A stretch of 64,000 nt of DNA from Bisporella sp. PMI_857. Lineage: Eukaryota > Ascomycota > Leotiomycetes > Helotiales > Helotiaceae. The stretch covers positions 434,001 through 498,000 of the forward strand of contig JAJSPD010000030.1 in NCBI GenBank assembly GCA_021307315.1, given 5' to 3'. Of the stretch, positions 1 to 10,586 are shown one piece after another. A program made the position numbers and the translations under genes. The notes under the pieces are model-generated. The model saw nothing but the letters and a program-made list of their open reading frames with translations, was not told the origin of the DNA and did no database searches. The first letter of the stretch is position 1. Every line of letters starts with the position of its first letter.

Positions 1-574
1 CTGTCCAATGGATTCACGTGAATAGTCTAACTAACAAGCGCAATCCGATATGAAGGAAGCTCTTATATATCCCGAAGGAAGAGCTATTAGAGGGGAGCAT
101 GACTTGTGGTCTATGTGATGTAAAACAAATACTCTATTCTATATACTAATGAGCAGGATGTCAATGCACAAATGACATTGGAAGCGGACTTGAAAATTAC
201 GGTCAGTATCCACTGTTGGAAAGGCAATACACCACATACGATGTTGCTCAGAGATTCATGATTTCGGCGCCTTCGAGGATAACATATCAGACTGAAAGAA
301 ACCACAGGTTAAGACAGATGCAACTAAATTTAGAAGAATCAAGATAACTCTGTTCCACATTTACGAGACTAACAAGCAAAGTTCCATGCTTCTATTATGC
401 TTGCATCTAGAGCAACTAAAGAAAATTTGACGAACAGCAATGTCCCACAGGAAAGGAAGCAATTCAACTCCTCACTCGAGACGAGATCTTGTTTATGAGT
501 ACATTTAATAGACATAAGCAACCTTCTATGGCGCTGTGCTAGATATATTGATACATACGCAACTTTTCCCCTTT
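1..574. other. Intergenic, 3' of STT3
   Basis: No gene is recognised here. A perfect 12-bp palindrome, ATTCACGTGAAT, lies at 12-23. The region downstream of the STT3 stop (about 480-574) is presumably its 3' UTR. The only open frame, on the minus strand at 111-305, has no protein-like composition. Confidence 0.6.
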
Positions 575-3155
575 TTATTCAACCCTCAAAACTTTTGGTC
601 CTCTTCGTTTGATGGCTTTCTTCTTTTTGTTTCCCCTTTCAAATGACGCGGCGGATGCGTGATCTCTCCCGAAATTATCAAGGTCCTTTACCTTATAGAT
701 ACGGATGATCCAGTTCTCGCTAGTGAAAGCTTCTTCCATGGTGTTCAATACTGGGCCAACTTCTGGTAGCTTGACACCACGAACGCGGTCCATGGCCTGT
801 CCCGGTGGGAAAAGCGTATTGTAGTTGTAGTATGACATTTTATACCTATAAATCATCAGACAAGAACTTACCGATTGGCAAAGGACTAAAACTTACATCA
901 AACTATCTTTCATGGTTTGGGTAGCATCCTGGTCAACCTTATATTCTCCTCTCTGGGTGAAGAAGTCACGCTCCTTCACCTCATCGGGCCAGATACCTTC
1001 AGCGATTCGTACCATCCATAAGAATTTGTTGATATCATCACCAGAGTAGCCGAGAAGCCCACCAAATACAACGAGAACATAGTCCACCTCGTGCTGACGC
1101 ATGATGGGATAACTCACTTCTTCCTTGGAACTCATGGCTTTGCCGACGGTAGCAATATGGGTGTTGTTCCAGGTATTGTTATCAACTAAGGTTGGCCTAT
1201 CGGCCATTCCTCCAATTTGATAGCCGTAGTCCCACCAAGACATGATCTTTGCATCCTCCTTCGTGTTCTGTCTTAGCCATTGATAAGCCTCTCTATAATC
1301 ATCAATGATGTGTTGGCTACCATCTGGCATTCTGCTTGCTAGAACAACAGATGGTGAAGAGTATGCGTTAGAAGTGACCCATGTGCAGTGTAATACAAAG
1401 ACCAGTAAATAGAGAGTTAACGCGCTAACCACGGATCCTTTAGAGAAAGTTGTGTAAATCCCAACGATTGGGTATCGCACTGCTCGTAGGGCATCCTTCT
1501 TCTCTGACTTTTTACTGACTGGCGCAGCACCATTGGCAGGTGTGTCAGACGCGTCTGCAGGTTCTGTGGGGGAAGCAATTGTGAGATAAGTATCGAGCAG
1601 ACTTGATAAAGCTAAAGCGGCTGACACACAAACAATTGGAGTAAGCGTGAGCATCAAACGAACCATGACACCAGAGAAGTAGCTTGCAAGGATAGAGTAA
1701 ACGACCACAAAGACTTGCTCATCATTGAGCTTCTGGAAGCAAAGATATACACCGGCAGGGAATAACCAGATGAGCAGGTTTAGATCGAAGAAAAAGGCTG
1801 GCCATGCGGTAGGCTGATGCTCCGAAACAGATGCAATGATAGGAATATGAATCTTGGCATATCCTGTGTCCCATAGAGAGTAGAAACGGCCCGTCCATGG
1901 TGCAATTACACCAGTAACTGTAAGCAAAACAAGCCCACCAAACGCAAGAGAGATGACAAGTCCCACAAAACCCCATAGTAGAGTTGCGAACTGCTTGCTA
2001 GGGACACTTCCACGAATGAATTCGACGAAGCCTACCAGTTGCAATAAACCAAACACGCCTGAAGATAGTCAGCACTGTAAAAAATGGGTATATTCAAGGG
2101 AGTCTTACCGAGAGCGGACATATGCTCGCTACTTCGGATGGGCAAGAAGCCTACAAAGGGAATTTGCATGCTTGCCAACGTCCCGAGCGCATACCAAGTG
2201 CAATAACTGACATAAACTCGTGGACTAAAGCGACCCATGCAAACCAGCACGAAAACGTGGAGAGGGATCAAGTTGGTGATAAACACATAGCCGCCCCAAG
2301 CTGAGACCATGTATCCATAGAACAGGGCGCAAAGAGCTCCCCAGAAAGCCGATCCAACTTTTAGAGCCTTGATCCAGAGATAGAACGTAAAAACAAGGAG
2401 GAAAATAGCAATAGCCTCGTTATCGTAGCTGCCAGCAACTGATCGCGAGATATAGCCTGGCGCAATTCCCATAAAAATGGCCGCAAGAAGACCGGCAGAA
2501 GGAGATGTAGACATCTCATTTGTGAAAAGGTAGGTCGCAAACGCTGTTAGACCCGAAAATCCTGGAGCAAGAAGAACACAGATATTTCGAATATCGACCG
2601 GTATCGTAAGGGCACGGAGGGCATGGTAGATAACGCCACTCGTCACCATAAGCCCTGGATACAGAGTGCCTCCTGTAACTCGACCAAGTGGATGCCATGT
2701 TCGATCATCGAACCAGTCCCAGAAGTCATAGAATCCATTTGCCACAAGATATTTTGTCGCTCGGAAGTTAAACCACGGATCAACTGTAGTAGGGTTAGTA
2801 AATCTAGCACAAAAATGGCAGATATGCTTGGGTTGTGTTTCACGGAATTGGGGGCTTTATAAACTGACATTCGTGGATTATACTCTCGAAACCTAGAGGT
2901 AGACAAGTTAGCATATATAGAATACAAGAACTCATCAAATTGCAGATCTGCCATCAAAGATTTATTCCGAATTTATAATTTGGCAGTGCAATTGGAAGAA
3001 GTTCACTTCGGAAGTGTATACGTACGTATCACTGAGAACAGCCGACTGGCAATGGCAGCTCCTGCAATTAAGCAGAGAATAGTAAGCCGGAGAAGACCTC
3101 TCGAGTTCCTTCCTGTGCTCCCTTTAAAGAAGGGTTCAGCAGTGTTTGCACTCAT
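575..3155 (-). CDS. STT3: Oligosaccharyltransferase catalytic subunit STT3
   Basis: Catalytic subunit of the ER oligosaccharyltransferase, which moves the dolichol-linked glycan to Asn in N-x-S/T sequons. Exons 3155-3026, 2892-2869, 2783-2109, 2058-897 and 845-575 sum to 754 codons (753 aa), the usual fungal STT3 length. Visible hallmarks are a first membrane segment, the luminal acidic motif HEFDPWFN (Asp about residue 53), SYDNEAIA (Asp about 172), a series of hydrophobic helices, and the signature WWDYGYQ (W551-W552-D553) followed by DNNTWNNTH. The tail is basic ([12 protein letters not shown]). The start at 3155 ([10 protein letters not shown]) is preferred; an in-frame ATG at 3197 is the alternative. 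Exon 2 is only 24 nt and lies just before the catalytic Asp. Identity is very secure. Confidence 0.97.
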
Positions 3156-3603
3156 TTTCGCAGGATGATGTTTGGAAAGTTCGGAGGATACTTCCATCTG
3201 TTCTGTTCTGAAATCTGGCCTAGCAAGCTCAAGTGACAGGGGTCCTGCCAAGAGCGGAAGCTTAGCGGGGTGGAAGAACCTCGAGCCTCAGGAGAGACGA
3301 TTTGGTACATTTAGGATAACGGCTGACTGCAAAAGACCAACTTATCTAACTTATTTGCGGGAATCACACTGTTTCTAAATCTACAATAGTCCGCATAGAA
3401 CTTATGCTTCGGAAGTTTATAGATGTGGTGTCCTGGTATTAGTAAGGACTAGATAATAGTACAATGTACACAAGCTATGCTATGAAACCCTCTAAATCTT
3501 TGTGAATGCCAACGGTATACGTCAGCCAGATCCACACTAGATGCCTCTCTTAGCAATGCTTTCTACCTTCAATCATTGTTATTTCCATCCCATATCCGCC
3601 TCT

Positions 3604-4278
3604 TCACTTGCTTTCTGCAGCGACAGAATTCAAGTAAGCTTCTAGGTCAAATCGTGAATCTTCCGGATCTCGTATAACTATGAACTTATTAGCAATGCTC
3701 ATGCTCTTGAAATACATAGAAAGGCATTAGAAAAAATAGCCGTCCTGCAAGAATAGCAGAATGGAGTTGCTCCCGAAATGAGACTTGAGACAGCTAGTCC
3801 GCCCATGATGGAAATTGGCGCATTTTGACGAGAAAGCAGAAACTGCCGATCTTGCAAAACACTATATGTCGATATATTGCAATTTACAAAGCAATACGAG
3901 TTGACGCGAGAAACCGCGAATGCCTTTGGGTATAAAAGTAGACCGATCAAACATACTGTCTCCTCCCTCAGTTTTTTTGCTTGCGGGTAAATTCTTCTTT
4001 ACATATGCTGCCTTTGCCTGCTCGATCAACTTCTGCTTGTGTTCGTAGTCTCTGTCGATTGCCGCTAATTTTGCTGCCGAGGAGAGTTTTGCTTGATGGT
4101 AAATTCCATAGACGACTCCGGCTCCTAACGCAGACCACCGAAGTACCTGCAGAAAGAGGCTGTTAGACAAGCAAGATCATATATATGGTAAGAAGCAGAT
4201 TGAACATCGATGGTAGATTCGATGGACTAGCTTAATTCTGTAAAGGCTCAAACATACATTGACACCCGTCGAAGCCAT
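3604..4278 (-). CDS. TIM11: Mitochondrial F1Fo ATP synthase subunit e
   Basis: Small inner-membrane subunit that helps hold ATP synthase dimers together. Exons 4278-4258 (MASTGVN), 4146-3957 and 3677-3604 give 95 codons (94 aa), typical of the family. The N-terminal helix VLRWSALGAGVVYGIYHQ carries the Gly-x-x-x-Gly-type surface known to mediate dimerisation. A charged coiled-coil stretch follows, then a C-terminal block DPEDSRFDLEAYLNSVAAE. All three splice junctions have GT-AG and the sum is in frame. It is divergently paired with the dynein intermediate chain gene over about 400 bp that contain TCACGTGA at 4474-4481. Confidence 0.93.
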
Positions 4279-4680
4279 TTGATTTGCCTGACTGTACTCA
4301 AAATTGAAATTTGATTGGGATTTGTAGGGTAATGCAACGTATTTTGAGCTGCGCCAATTAACTTGTATCGCAACTGTAGAGCAGATGAGAGAGGTGGTGG
4401 TGAGATTGAAGCTCTGGGAGGTTGGGGGATCTTGACTTGTTCATCCCGATTTTCCACGAAATTTAGTTATAAGTCACGTGATAACTACGACCTCACCTTC
4501 AAACGCGTGCAGCTAGCAAGAAACATCAATCATAATTGTGTATCACCCAGCATTTAGATGCCTGTCGGCTACCTCCCCCTGACCTGTTTAAATTGACGAA
4601 AAATCTCCAATCCATATCTGGTGCACCTCAAAATCCTCAATTCTGCTCCAGAAAACACACCGACATGGGCATTGCCCATA
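4279..4680. promoter_or_regulatory. Shared divergent promoter (ATP synthase e / dynein IC)
   Basis: This 402-bp gap separates two start codons pointing away from each other. It holds the palindrome TCACGTGA at 4474-4481, the core bound by Cbf1-type bHLH factors. Assignment as a shared promoter is an inference from position and motif. Confidence 0.55.
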
Positions 4681-6819
4681 ATGCAACAACGTCGAGATGA
4701 GATTTTGGCGAAGAAGGCTAAGCTTGCGGAGCTCAAAAGGCAGAGGGAGCTTCGTACTAGAGAAGTATCCGCAAGCAGGCAAAGCATAGGAGGCTCTAGC
4801 GATGTAAGCCACCGTAATTCCAGGAGGCGTCAAAACTAACAGTCAATAGCTCATCGCACCTACACCTGGCAGAAATGATCACGATCGACAGAAGCTAGAT
4901 GATCTTATCAAGAATCTAGTTGGAGATGGGAGCAGACCTGGTTCGACAGGACCTGGTGGTGCTGGCTCTCCTGCTGGCAAAGGCAGCCGCCCAAATAGTG
5001 TGTTAAGTGCTGGGGAGCTTAGCAACGAAAACTCGGACTCGGCTGCGCAAAACAATCAGATATCACATATAATCTCTACATCAACACAAGCTCTTTCTAC
5101 CGTCCCATTAGCCACAGTCTACGAGTGTCCCCCGTCACCGGTGAAGGAGGTGTTCTCATACAGCAAAGCTGTACAAACAACGGAGGAATGGGGAACTCAA
5201 ACTTCACGGCACCGTGCTCTCTCAGATTCAGAGGATGAAGATCGAGAAGCACAGCTCACCTCAACTCCAAGCAAGCGAATGAGCAGGCGCGAGCGCGATA
5301 GGGAAGAAGAGCTGCGAGAGAATATACGGAAGGAGATTGAGGAAGAGCTGAAGGCAGCACGAGATTTGACTATTGATGGGCCTTTGGCTAACAATTTACC
5401 GACCACGACTAATTTCCCCGCAAGAAGCTTGACGGCTGAAGAGCTCAATGCAGTTACCTCCTCAGAAGATTTTATGGATTTCGTAGAAAGATCAAGTAAA
5501 GTTATCGAACGAGCTTTGGATCAAGAATATGATATTTTGGCCGATTATGCACTCAGCGGCTCTAAAGGAGTAGAGGATGACGAAGACGAGTATGGCTCAC
5601 GGGGCAGCAAGGGAAGAGGCCGAATGAAGGAGATCGCACAGTTCTACGACGAACGTTGGTCGAAGAAAAGAATGATCAGTGCTCTTAATTTTTCACCCAA
5701 GTTTCCAGAACTTGTACTAGCAGCATACACCAAAAATCCTTCAGCACCTCATGACCCCGATGGCCTTGTTCAGGTTTGGAATATGCATCTGCATGACAGA
5801 CCTGAGTTTGTCTTTCATGCCCAATCAGACATCCTGACTGCAAAATTTTCGCCTTTCCATCCTAACCTGATCATTGGAGGTGCTTACAGCGGCCAAGTTC
5901 TTCTTTGGGATACTCGAGCCAAATCAACACCTGTGCAAAAGACCCCGCTCACTGGGTCTGGACATACCCATCCGGTCTACTCAGTGGATATTGTCGGTAC
6001 TCAAAATGCCAATAACATAATTTCATGTTCTACAGATGGGGTGGTCTGTGGCTGGACAGTGGATATGTTAGCCCAGCCACAAGAACTACTCGCGTTAACC
6101 GCTCCCCCCCCGCCAAAACAGAAGACCTTTCACCTACATGTATGGTATTCCCTCAGACAGATCCAACATACTTCCTAGTTGGCTCCGAAGAAGGGACTAT
6201 TTTCCCCTGCCACCGATATGACCGAGCAGGTGCTAAAGCAGGTGTGGATCAGCGAATCAACTACCGCGGCCACGCAGCTCCAGTTATGTCAATGAATTTC
6301 CACCCAGCCCGCGGCCCCGTCGATCTCGGCGATCTTGTCCTCACCAGCTCTCTCGACTGGAGTGTCAAGCTCTGGCGAGTTCGAGCTCCAGCCGCAACAT
6401 CGACAACCAGCATCACCGGCGAGTCGCAATCTGTCCCGCCAGTTTTGGACTTCACGCGCGAAGATGTAGTCTATGATGCCGCATGGTCGCCCATCAAGCC
6501 GGGCGTCTTCTCTCTCGTTGATGGAGGTGGAAACCTCGAGGTGTGGGACATCACAATTGACACCGAGGTACCCATCACCAAGATCCAGCCCAGCCAACGC
6601 AAGGGCGGACGAAGCATGCTCTCGAAGAGCTTAAACCGCGTAGCATGGGAAGAAACGGATGGCAAGCGTCTAGCGGTTGGTGGTATCGACGGCGCTGTGA
6701 CCATATTTGAGGTCAGCCCGGACCTAGGCGGAAAGGACAGTGCAAGAAATGAAGAATGGACACAGGTGAAGAAACTGGTGGCAAGAATGGAATCAACGTC
6801 GGCCGTCAACGGAATGTAA
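4681..6819 (+). CDS. Cytoplasmic dynein intermediate chain (frame broken once)
   Basis: WD40 subunit of cytoplasmic dynein 1 that links heavy chain, light chains and dynactin. Exon 1 is 4681-4803 and exon 2 starts at 4850 after a 46-nt intron. The N-terminus MQQRRDEILAKKAKLAELKR is the basic/coiled region that binds dynactin p150. A segment near residues 146-158 (KAVQTTEEWGTQT) looks like an LC8 light-chain anchor with a TQT core. WD40 repeats fill roughly residues 240-690 (WNMHLHDRPEF, LLWDTRAKS, SSLDWSVKLWRVRAP, LEVWDI). At 6104-6118 the frame changes by one base beside a run of eight C: the two exons total 2093 nt, one short of 698 codons. Upstream and downstream frames both match the family, so this is one gene. 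ATG at 4681 is the first in-frame ATG. Confidence 0.92.
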
Positions 6820-7254
6820 TATTTAGAAGCTTACGGAAGAGGTTATTGCTGTATGTCAGATCTGGCGTTGTGTTGCATATACCCCGTCTCAATTGTAGTA
6901 ATTGAACCCTCAAATTATAATCCGTTACTTATCGATTAATTTCCCTCCTCTCTTTAGGATCAGTTGTGGCACAGCAACTGGAGTGAGATGCTTTCCGAGT
7001 TGGACGACTTTGTTCCGCAAATAAGGATTTTGTCTTGAGCATCCCCTCACGCAGTTATACTTTACAGTGATCTGCGACTCTTGTAGAAAACACTCAATTT
7101 CAACAAAGATAAATATGCCTATCCCTTGCCTACACTAAGACAACAAGCCCAACCCACATTCCATAACTCAAATTACGAACTTATAGCCCATAACCTCCCC
7201 AACCAACCCCATTGAGTCCCCTCAGCTCTTTTCTCAAGATAGATAAGGAACCCG
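6820..7254. other. Intergenic, 3' of dynein IC
   Basis: Contains the likely 3' UTR of the dynein gene and low-complexity C/A-rich sequence near 7150-7210. No gene or RNA structure recognised. Confidence 0.5.
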
Positions 7255-7825
7255 ATGCCATCACCTCGCAGTTTCTGCCCAGAGGTTCAACGGGCCATGC
7301 CCTCGTCTGGATATACAGCTCTTCTTATGGGGCCAGGGAGCTCATCAATGCCACGTCGCACCCTGTTCGCCTATACCTCGCCTTTTTTTTCCCCGTCATC
7401 AAGCGAGTTATAGGTCGCAATATAGCTATTGTCTCCGACCGCGAAAGAACGGTTTATTATCCCTCTCGCCGGTCACCACCGTGCCGTGCGCCATCTCTTC
7501 ATCAAGCCCTTCGCACCGCGATCTCGAAGCTTACTTGGCGGGTTTGGTTGTTATGCACCGTTCGATTGGTGCTCAAAGAGTTACATCTACGGCCGAAGAG
7601 CTTGCTCTTCATTTTGATGACGATCGTGCATATCACCCTACCTTGGCAGAAATGCTTTCGAATTCGAAATACATCTACTCGCCAACGTCGGTGGTATTGG
7701 TCATTGGAGGCTTCAAAGGAACATACATGGATCATGTGCAGCAACCACTAAAAGACAAACCACGGTTTTCCTCTCACTATAAACGTCAAGTAGTACCGCA
7801 GAGGGTCTATGATTTTTCGTTATAA
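7255..7825 (+). CDS. Doubtful hypothetical protein
   Basis: Not recognised. One frame is open without stops from about 7247 to the TAA at 7823-7825 (about 190 codons). Its second half (from HRDLEAYLAGLVVMHRSIGA to the end) has a protein-like mix of residues and the phrase VVLVIGGFKG. That frame has no ATG near its beginning. An ATG at 7255 in a different frame opens a Ser/Pro-rich stretch of about 52 codons (MPSPRSFCPEVQ), so a start would require an intron near 7400-7480 that I cannot place. It may be a small two-exon gene, a relic or chance. The tail runs towards the end of the GH43 gene on the other strand. Confidence 0.25.
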
Positions 7826-7885
7826 TAGCAGCTAATCAATTTTGCCTTGCCTATCTAGATTTAAGCATCCAATCTAGCGCCAAAC

Positions 7886-9460
7886 TCAAGCACTCGTAAA
7901 AGACAAAACCTTTACCGAGCCGCCCAGAGCTTTCGTGGCAAAATTAAAGACCCCAAACCTATACCCCAAAAAGAAAGCCCAGTCAGTATACAACCCATAG
8001 GTGCCCCCAAGCTGCGAGAACGTCTTCCCATTAGTGCTATAATAGAAATTTGCGGCCCGGGTTCCGTTCGGCCTAGCATCGAGCGCAGCACGGAACCAAA
8101 TCTTCTTCGCGCCGCTCGGAAGCGGTGTGGTAGCCACGACGCTGCCGAGATCGAGGGTCTGGCCGGAATACGAGTCCATTGTTATGTTGAAATTTGCGAC
8201 GATGTTGTACGCGCTGCCTACGCGATGGATACCGATGTACGAGCTTCGGTCACGGAATGCGGCGAGCCCGAAGCGGTCCCCGTCCGCGGCGTTGCTGAAG
8301 TCGATCTCCACGGTTCCCACGGGGAATTCGCCATGGATGCGGTGCGTGAGCGTGTTGCGCGCGGAGTAGATGTCCTGTGTTACACTGGATGTGGACAACG
8401 TCAAGCCGTTGTTAACTTTGAATGCGTTGACGTCCGGGTTGTGGTTCCATTCCCACTTGGGACCCAGCGAAGTTCCCCTGAACGTGTCGGTTCCTGTCCA
8501 GTTAGCCACGCCCGAGGCGGCTGGGAGCGGTAAGGGATAAGAAGCTCCCCAACCGCCATTCTGGCCCTTGGTAAGAACTGGGAAGCCATCCGAGCCCCAA
8601 GTTATCGGAGCCAGGACTGGCAGCCGCCCCGAAGGGTATGCCCATGTGAAGGACATATAATACCATTTCCCATTCTTCGTCTGGATAATACTCCCCTGGT
8701 GCGGCGAACTGCCACCCGGAAGGGGTGAAGTAATGCTATCCACCAGGATCTTCGATTGGTAAGGGCCGAACGGGCTGCTAGATTTCCAAATATACGTCGT
8801 GCTCCCTGGCCTATCATTCAAGATGTAATACGTCCCGTTAATCTTATACAGCCGGTTCCCCTCGATAGCATCCACGCCAACATCCGAGGCACTTAGCACC
8901 GCCTGTGTCTTCACAACACTGAGACCATCCGCCGCGAGCTGAGCGACGCTGACTGTCGGGTTACCGTACACCACATACAGGGTATCATCATCATCAACCA
9001 GCAGCCCATTATCATACATACAAAGCCCGCCTCCGAAGTCCGCCTTCTTCTCCCAAGGCCCCCCAATAGCAGGGGCCGAGAAAACCCATGTGATCCAGAA
9101 ATTGGTACATCCGATCCAATACCAACGGCCGTTGCTCTTGCGGTACCGCAATGTTGACGCCCACGTCCCGCCGCGGTACGAGCGCTGCCCGCTGTCAGGC
9201 AGGTTATACCCGTCACCGAAATCAAGGCGCGGGATGGAGTGCCCAACCGGTTCCCAGTTAACGAGGTCTTCGGAGCGGAGAATGGGCGCGCCTGGGCTGT
9301 AGTGGAAATTGGAAGCTGAGAAGTAGAAGGCCCCGTCCGGACCGACCGAAACGTCGTTATCTGGGTAATCCGCATATATGACCGGGTTATTGAACGTGCC
9401 TTGCGCGCAGGCCGACCTGGCGAGCGCGAGGCATGCGGATAAAAGAGTTGACTTCAACAT
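7886..9460 (-). CDS. Secreted GH43 glycoside hydrolase
   Basis: Single-exon, 524 aa, with a signal peptide (about residues 1-19, ending SACA). It belongs to glycoside hydrolase family 43 (xylosidase/arabinofuranosidase type, five-bladed propeller). The likely general base lies in YADYPDNDVS (D34), the pKa-tuning Asp in MYDNGLLVDDDD, and the general acid Glu in AIEGNRLYK. A C-terminal beta-sandwich (about 345-524, beginning near WTGTDTFRG) resembles the accessory domain found in fungal beta-xylosidase-like GH43 enzymes. It probably attacks plant hemicellulose outside the cell; exact substrate unknown. The gene is intronless and visibly richer in G+C, especially at third positions, than its neighbours. 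A TATAAA-like box lies about 80 bp upstream. Confidence 0.93.
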   Translation of the reverse strand: MLKSTLLSACLALARSACAQGTFNNPVIYADYPDNDVSVGPDGAFYFSASNFHYSPGAPILRSEDLVNWEPVGHSIPRLDFGDGYNLPDSGQRSYRGGTWASTLRYRKSNGRWYWIGCTNFWITWVFSAPAIGGPWEKKADFGGGLCMYDNGLLVDDDDTLYVVYGNPTVSVAQLAADGLSVVKTQAVLSASDVGVDAIEGNRLYKINGTYYILNDRPGSTTYIWKSSSPFGPYQSKILVDSITSPLPGGSSPHQGSIIQTKNGKWYYMSFTWAYPSGRLPVLAPITWGSDGFPVLTKGQNGGWGASYPLPLPAASGVANWTGTDTFRGTSLGPKWEWNHNPDVNAFKVNNGLTLSTSSVTQDIYSARNTLTHRIHGEFPVGTVEIDFSNAADGDRFGLAAFRDRSSYIGIHRVGSAYNIVANFNITMDSYSGQTLDLGSVVATTPLPSGAKKIWFRAALDARPNGTRAANFYYSTNGKTFSQLGGTYGLYTDWAFFLGYRFGVFNFATKALGGSVKVLSFTSA

Positions 9461-9537
9461 GATGTTGAGCGCAAGGTTGGCAATTCCTAGAGTTCTGAGT
9501 GTGCCATCAATTCAGCATTGCAAATGCCATTCTCACG

Positions 9538-9545
9538 CATTTATA
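9538..9545 (-). promoter_or_regulatory. TATA-like box of the GH43 gene
   Basis: Reads TATAAATG on the minus strand, about 80 bp upstream of the GH43 ATG at 9460, a normal fungal TATA position. Confidence 0.45.
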
Positions 9546-10586
9546 GGCATCGAGCTACTTTGCCTACCGGCATGCTTCTCCTTAGATGAAAGACGCCAGA
9601 GATCTTAATGAGCGGCATCACCCAGCCCAGAGCAGGTAATGCTCTTCGCTCACAAGAAGTTTTACCACCAATCTGTTAGTATCTCATCTCGTATTTTGTT
9701 GTAGAGCTCGGAGCAACAACAAGTATTTTCCGAATCCAGAATATTTTGACCATTTAAAAAGCTGCCCCTTGGACGCTTTGCCTGGCTAATATATTCTGCC
9801 TAATTCGGACATTATGGCAAAATTGCTATTGCCCTCATCTCAAGCGAAACGAGCGGCTAAGGGTGAAGTATATTTCTTAATTCGATGCTCCCGCCACACC
9901 ACAGCTCTCACATGCTAAATTGAGCCCAACGATCGGCAGTGAACCCAAGGCAGTGGTAGACTAATCACGTGCAACCGCCTTTTTGGATATCAGCCAAGTT
10001 AATGTATATTTTTCCGTATTCTTTTTTTAGGAAGCAATAAGCAAGACACATATTGCGCAATTCTTTAATTTAAAAAGCCATCATCAGCGGATCGTAATGC
10101 CAATACAATGCTTCAATGTCTCGGGGCAAACACCACAAAGAAATCAGATGTTTTCGTAAGAGTAGCGGGCAATGCTAAGGATATCTGCCAAGATGCCGAT
10201 TCTTTTTATCATTCGCAAAGTTCAGCAAGTCAGAAAAGCATATATCAATTTTGCGCTTTGCATGTTGACTTCATAGACGTTTCATGGTAATATTCCGTGC
10301 CTGAATACCAGCCCCTAAGATCTGAACATGTGAATAGACATTATTCCACACGTAAAACATCTTGATTTTGAATCTCTTTGAGAATGAGACTTGGCTAAAA
10401 ACGAGACTTGGCAACACCTAAGGACATCATATGCCTGAAATCCACTTTTCAGCCCTTCGCCGTCAAAAACCCTCGCACAAAATTTTAAATTTTTTTCAAA
10501 CGGCATTTGCTTGCCCTACATCATCGCCGGCGAACATGACACAAAATATCTCAAAGCCCCTAATGAGAGGATGGATGGAAAGATTC

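Noticed and set aside
8127..8533. Plus-strand open frames inside the GH43 gene
   Set aside because: They are antisense shadows created by high G+C; the minus-strand protein carries all family motifs.
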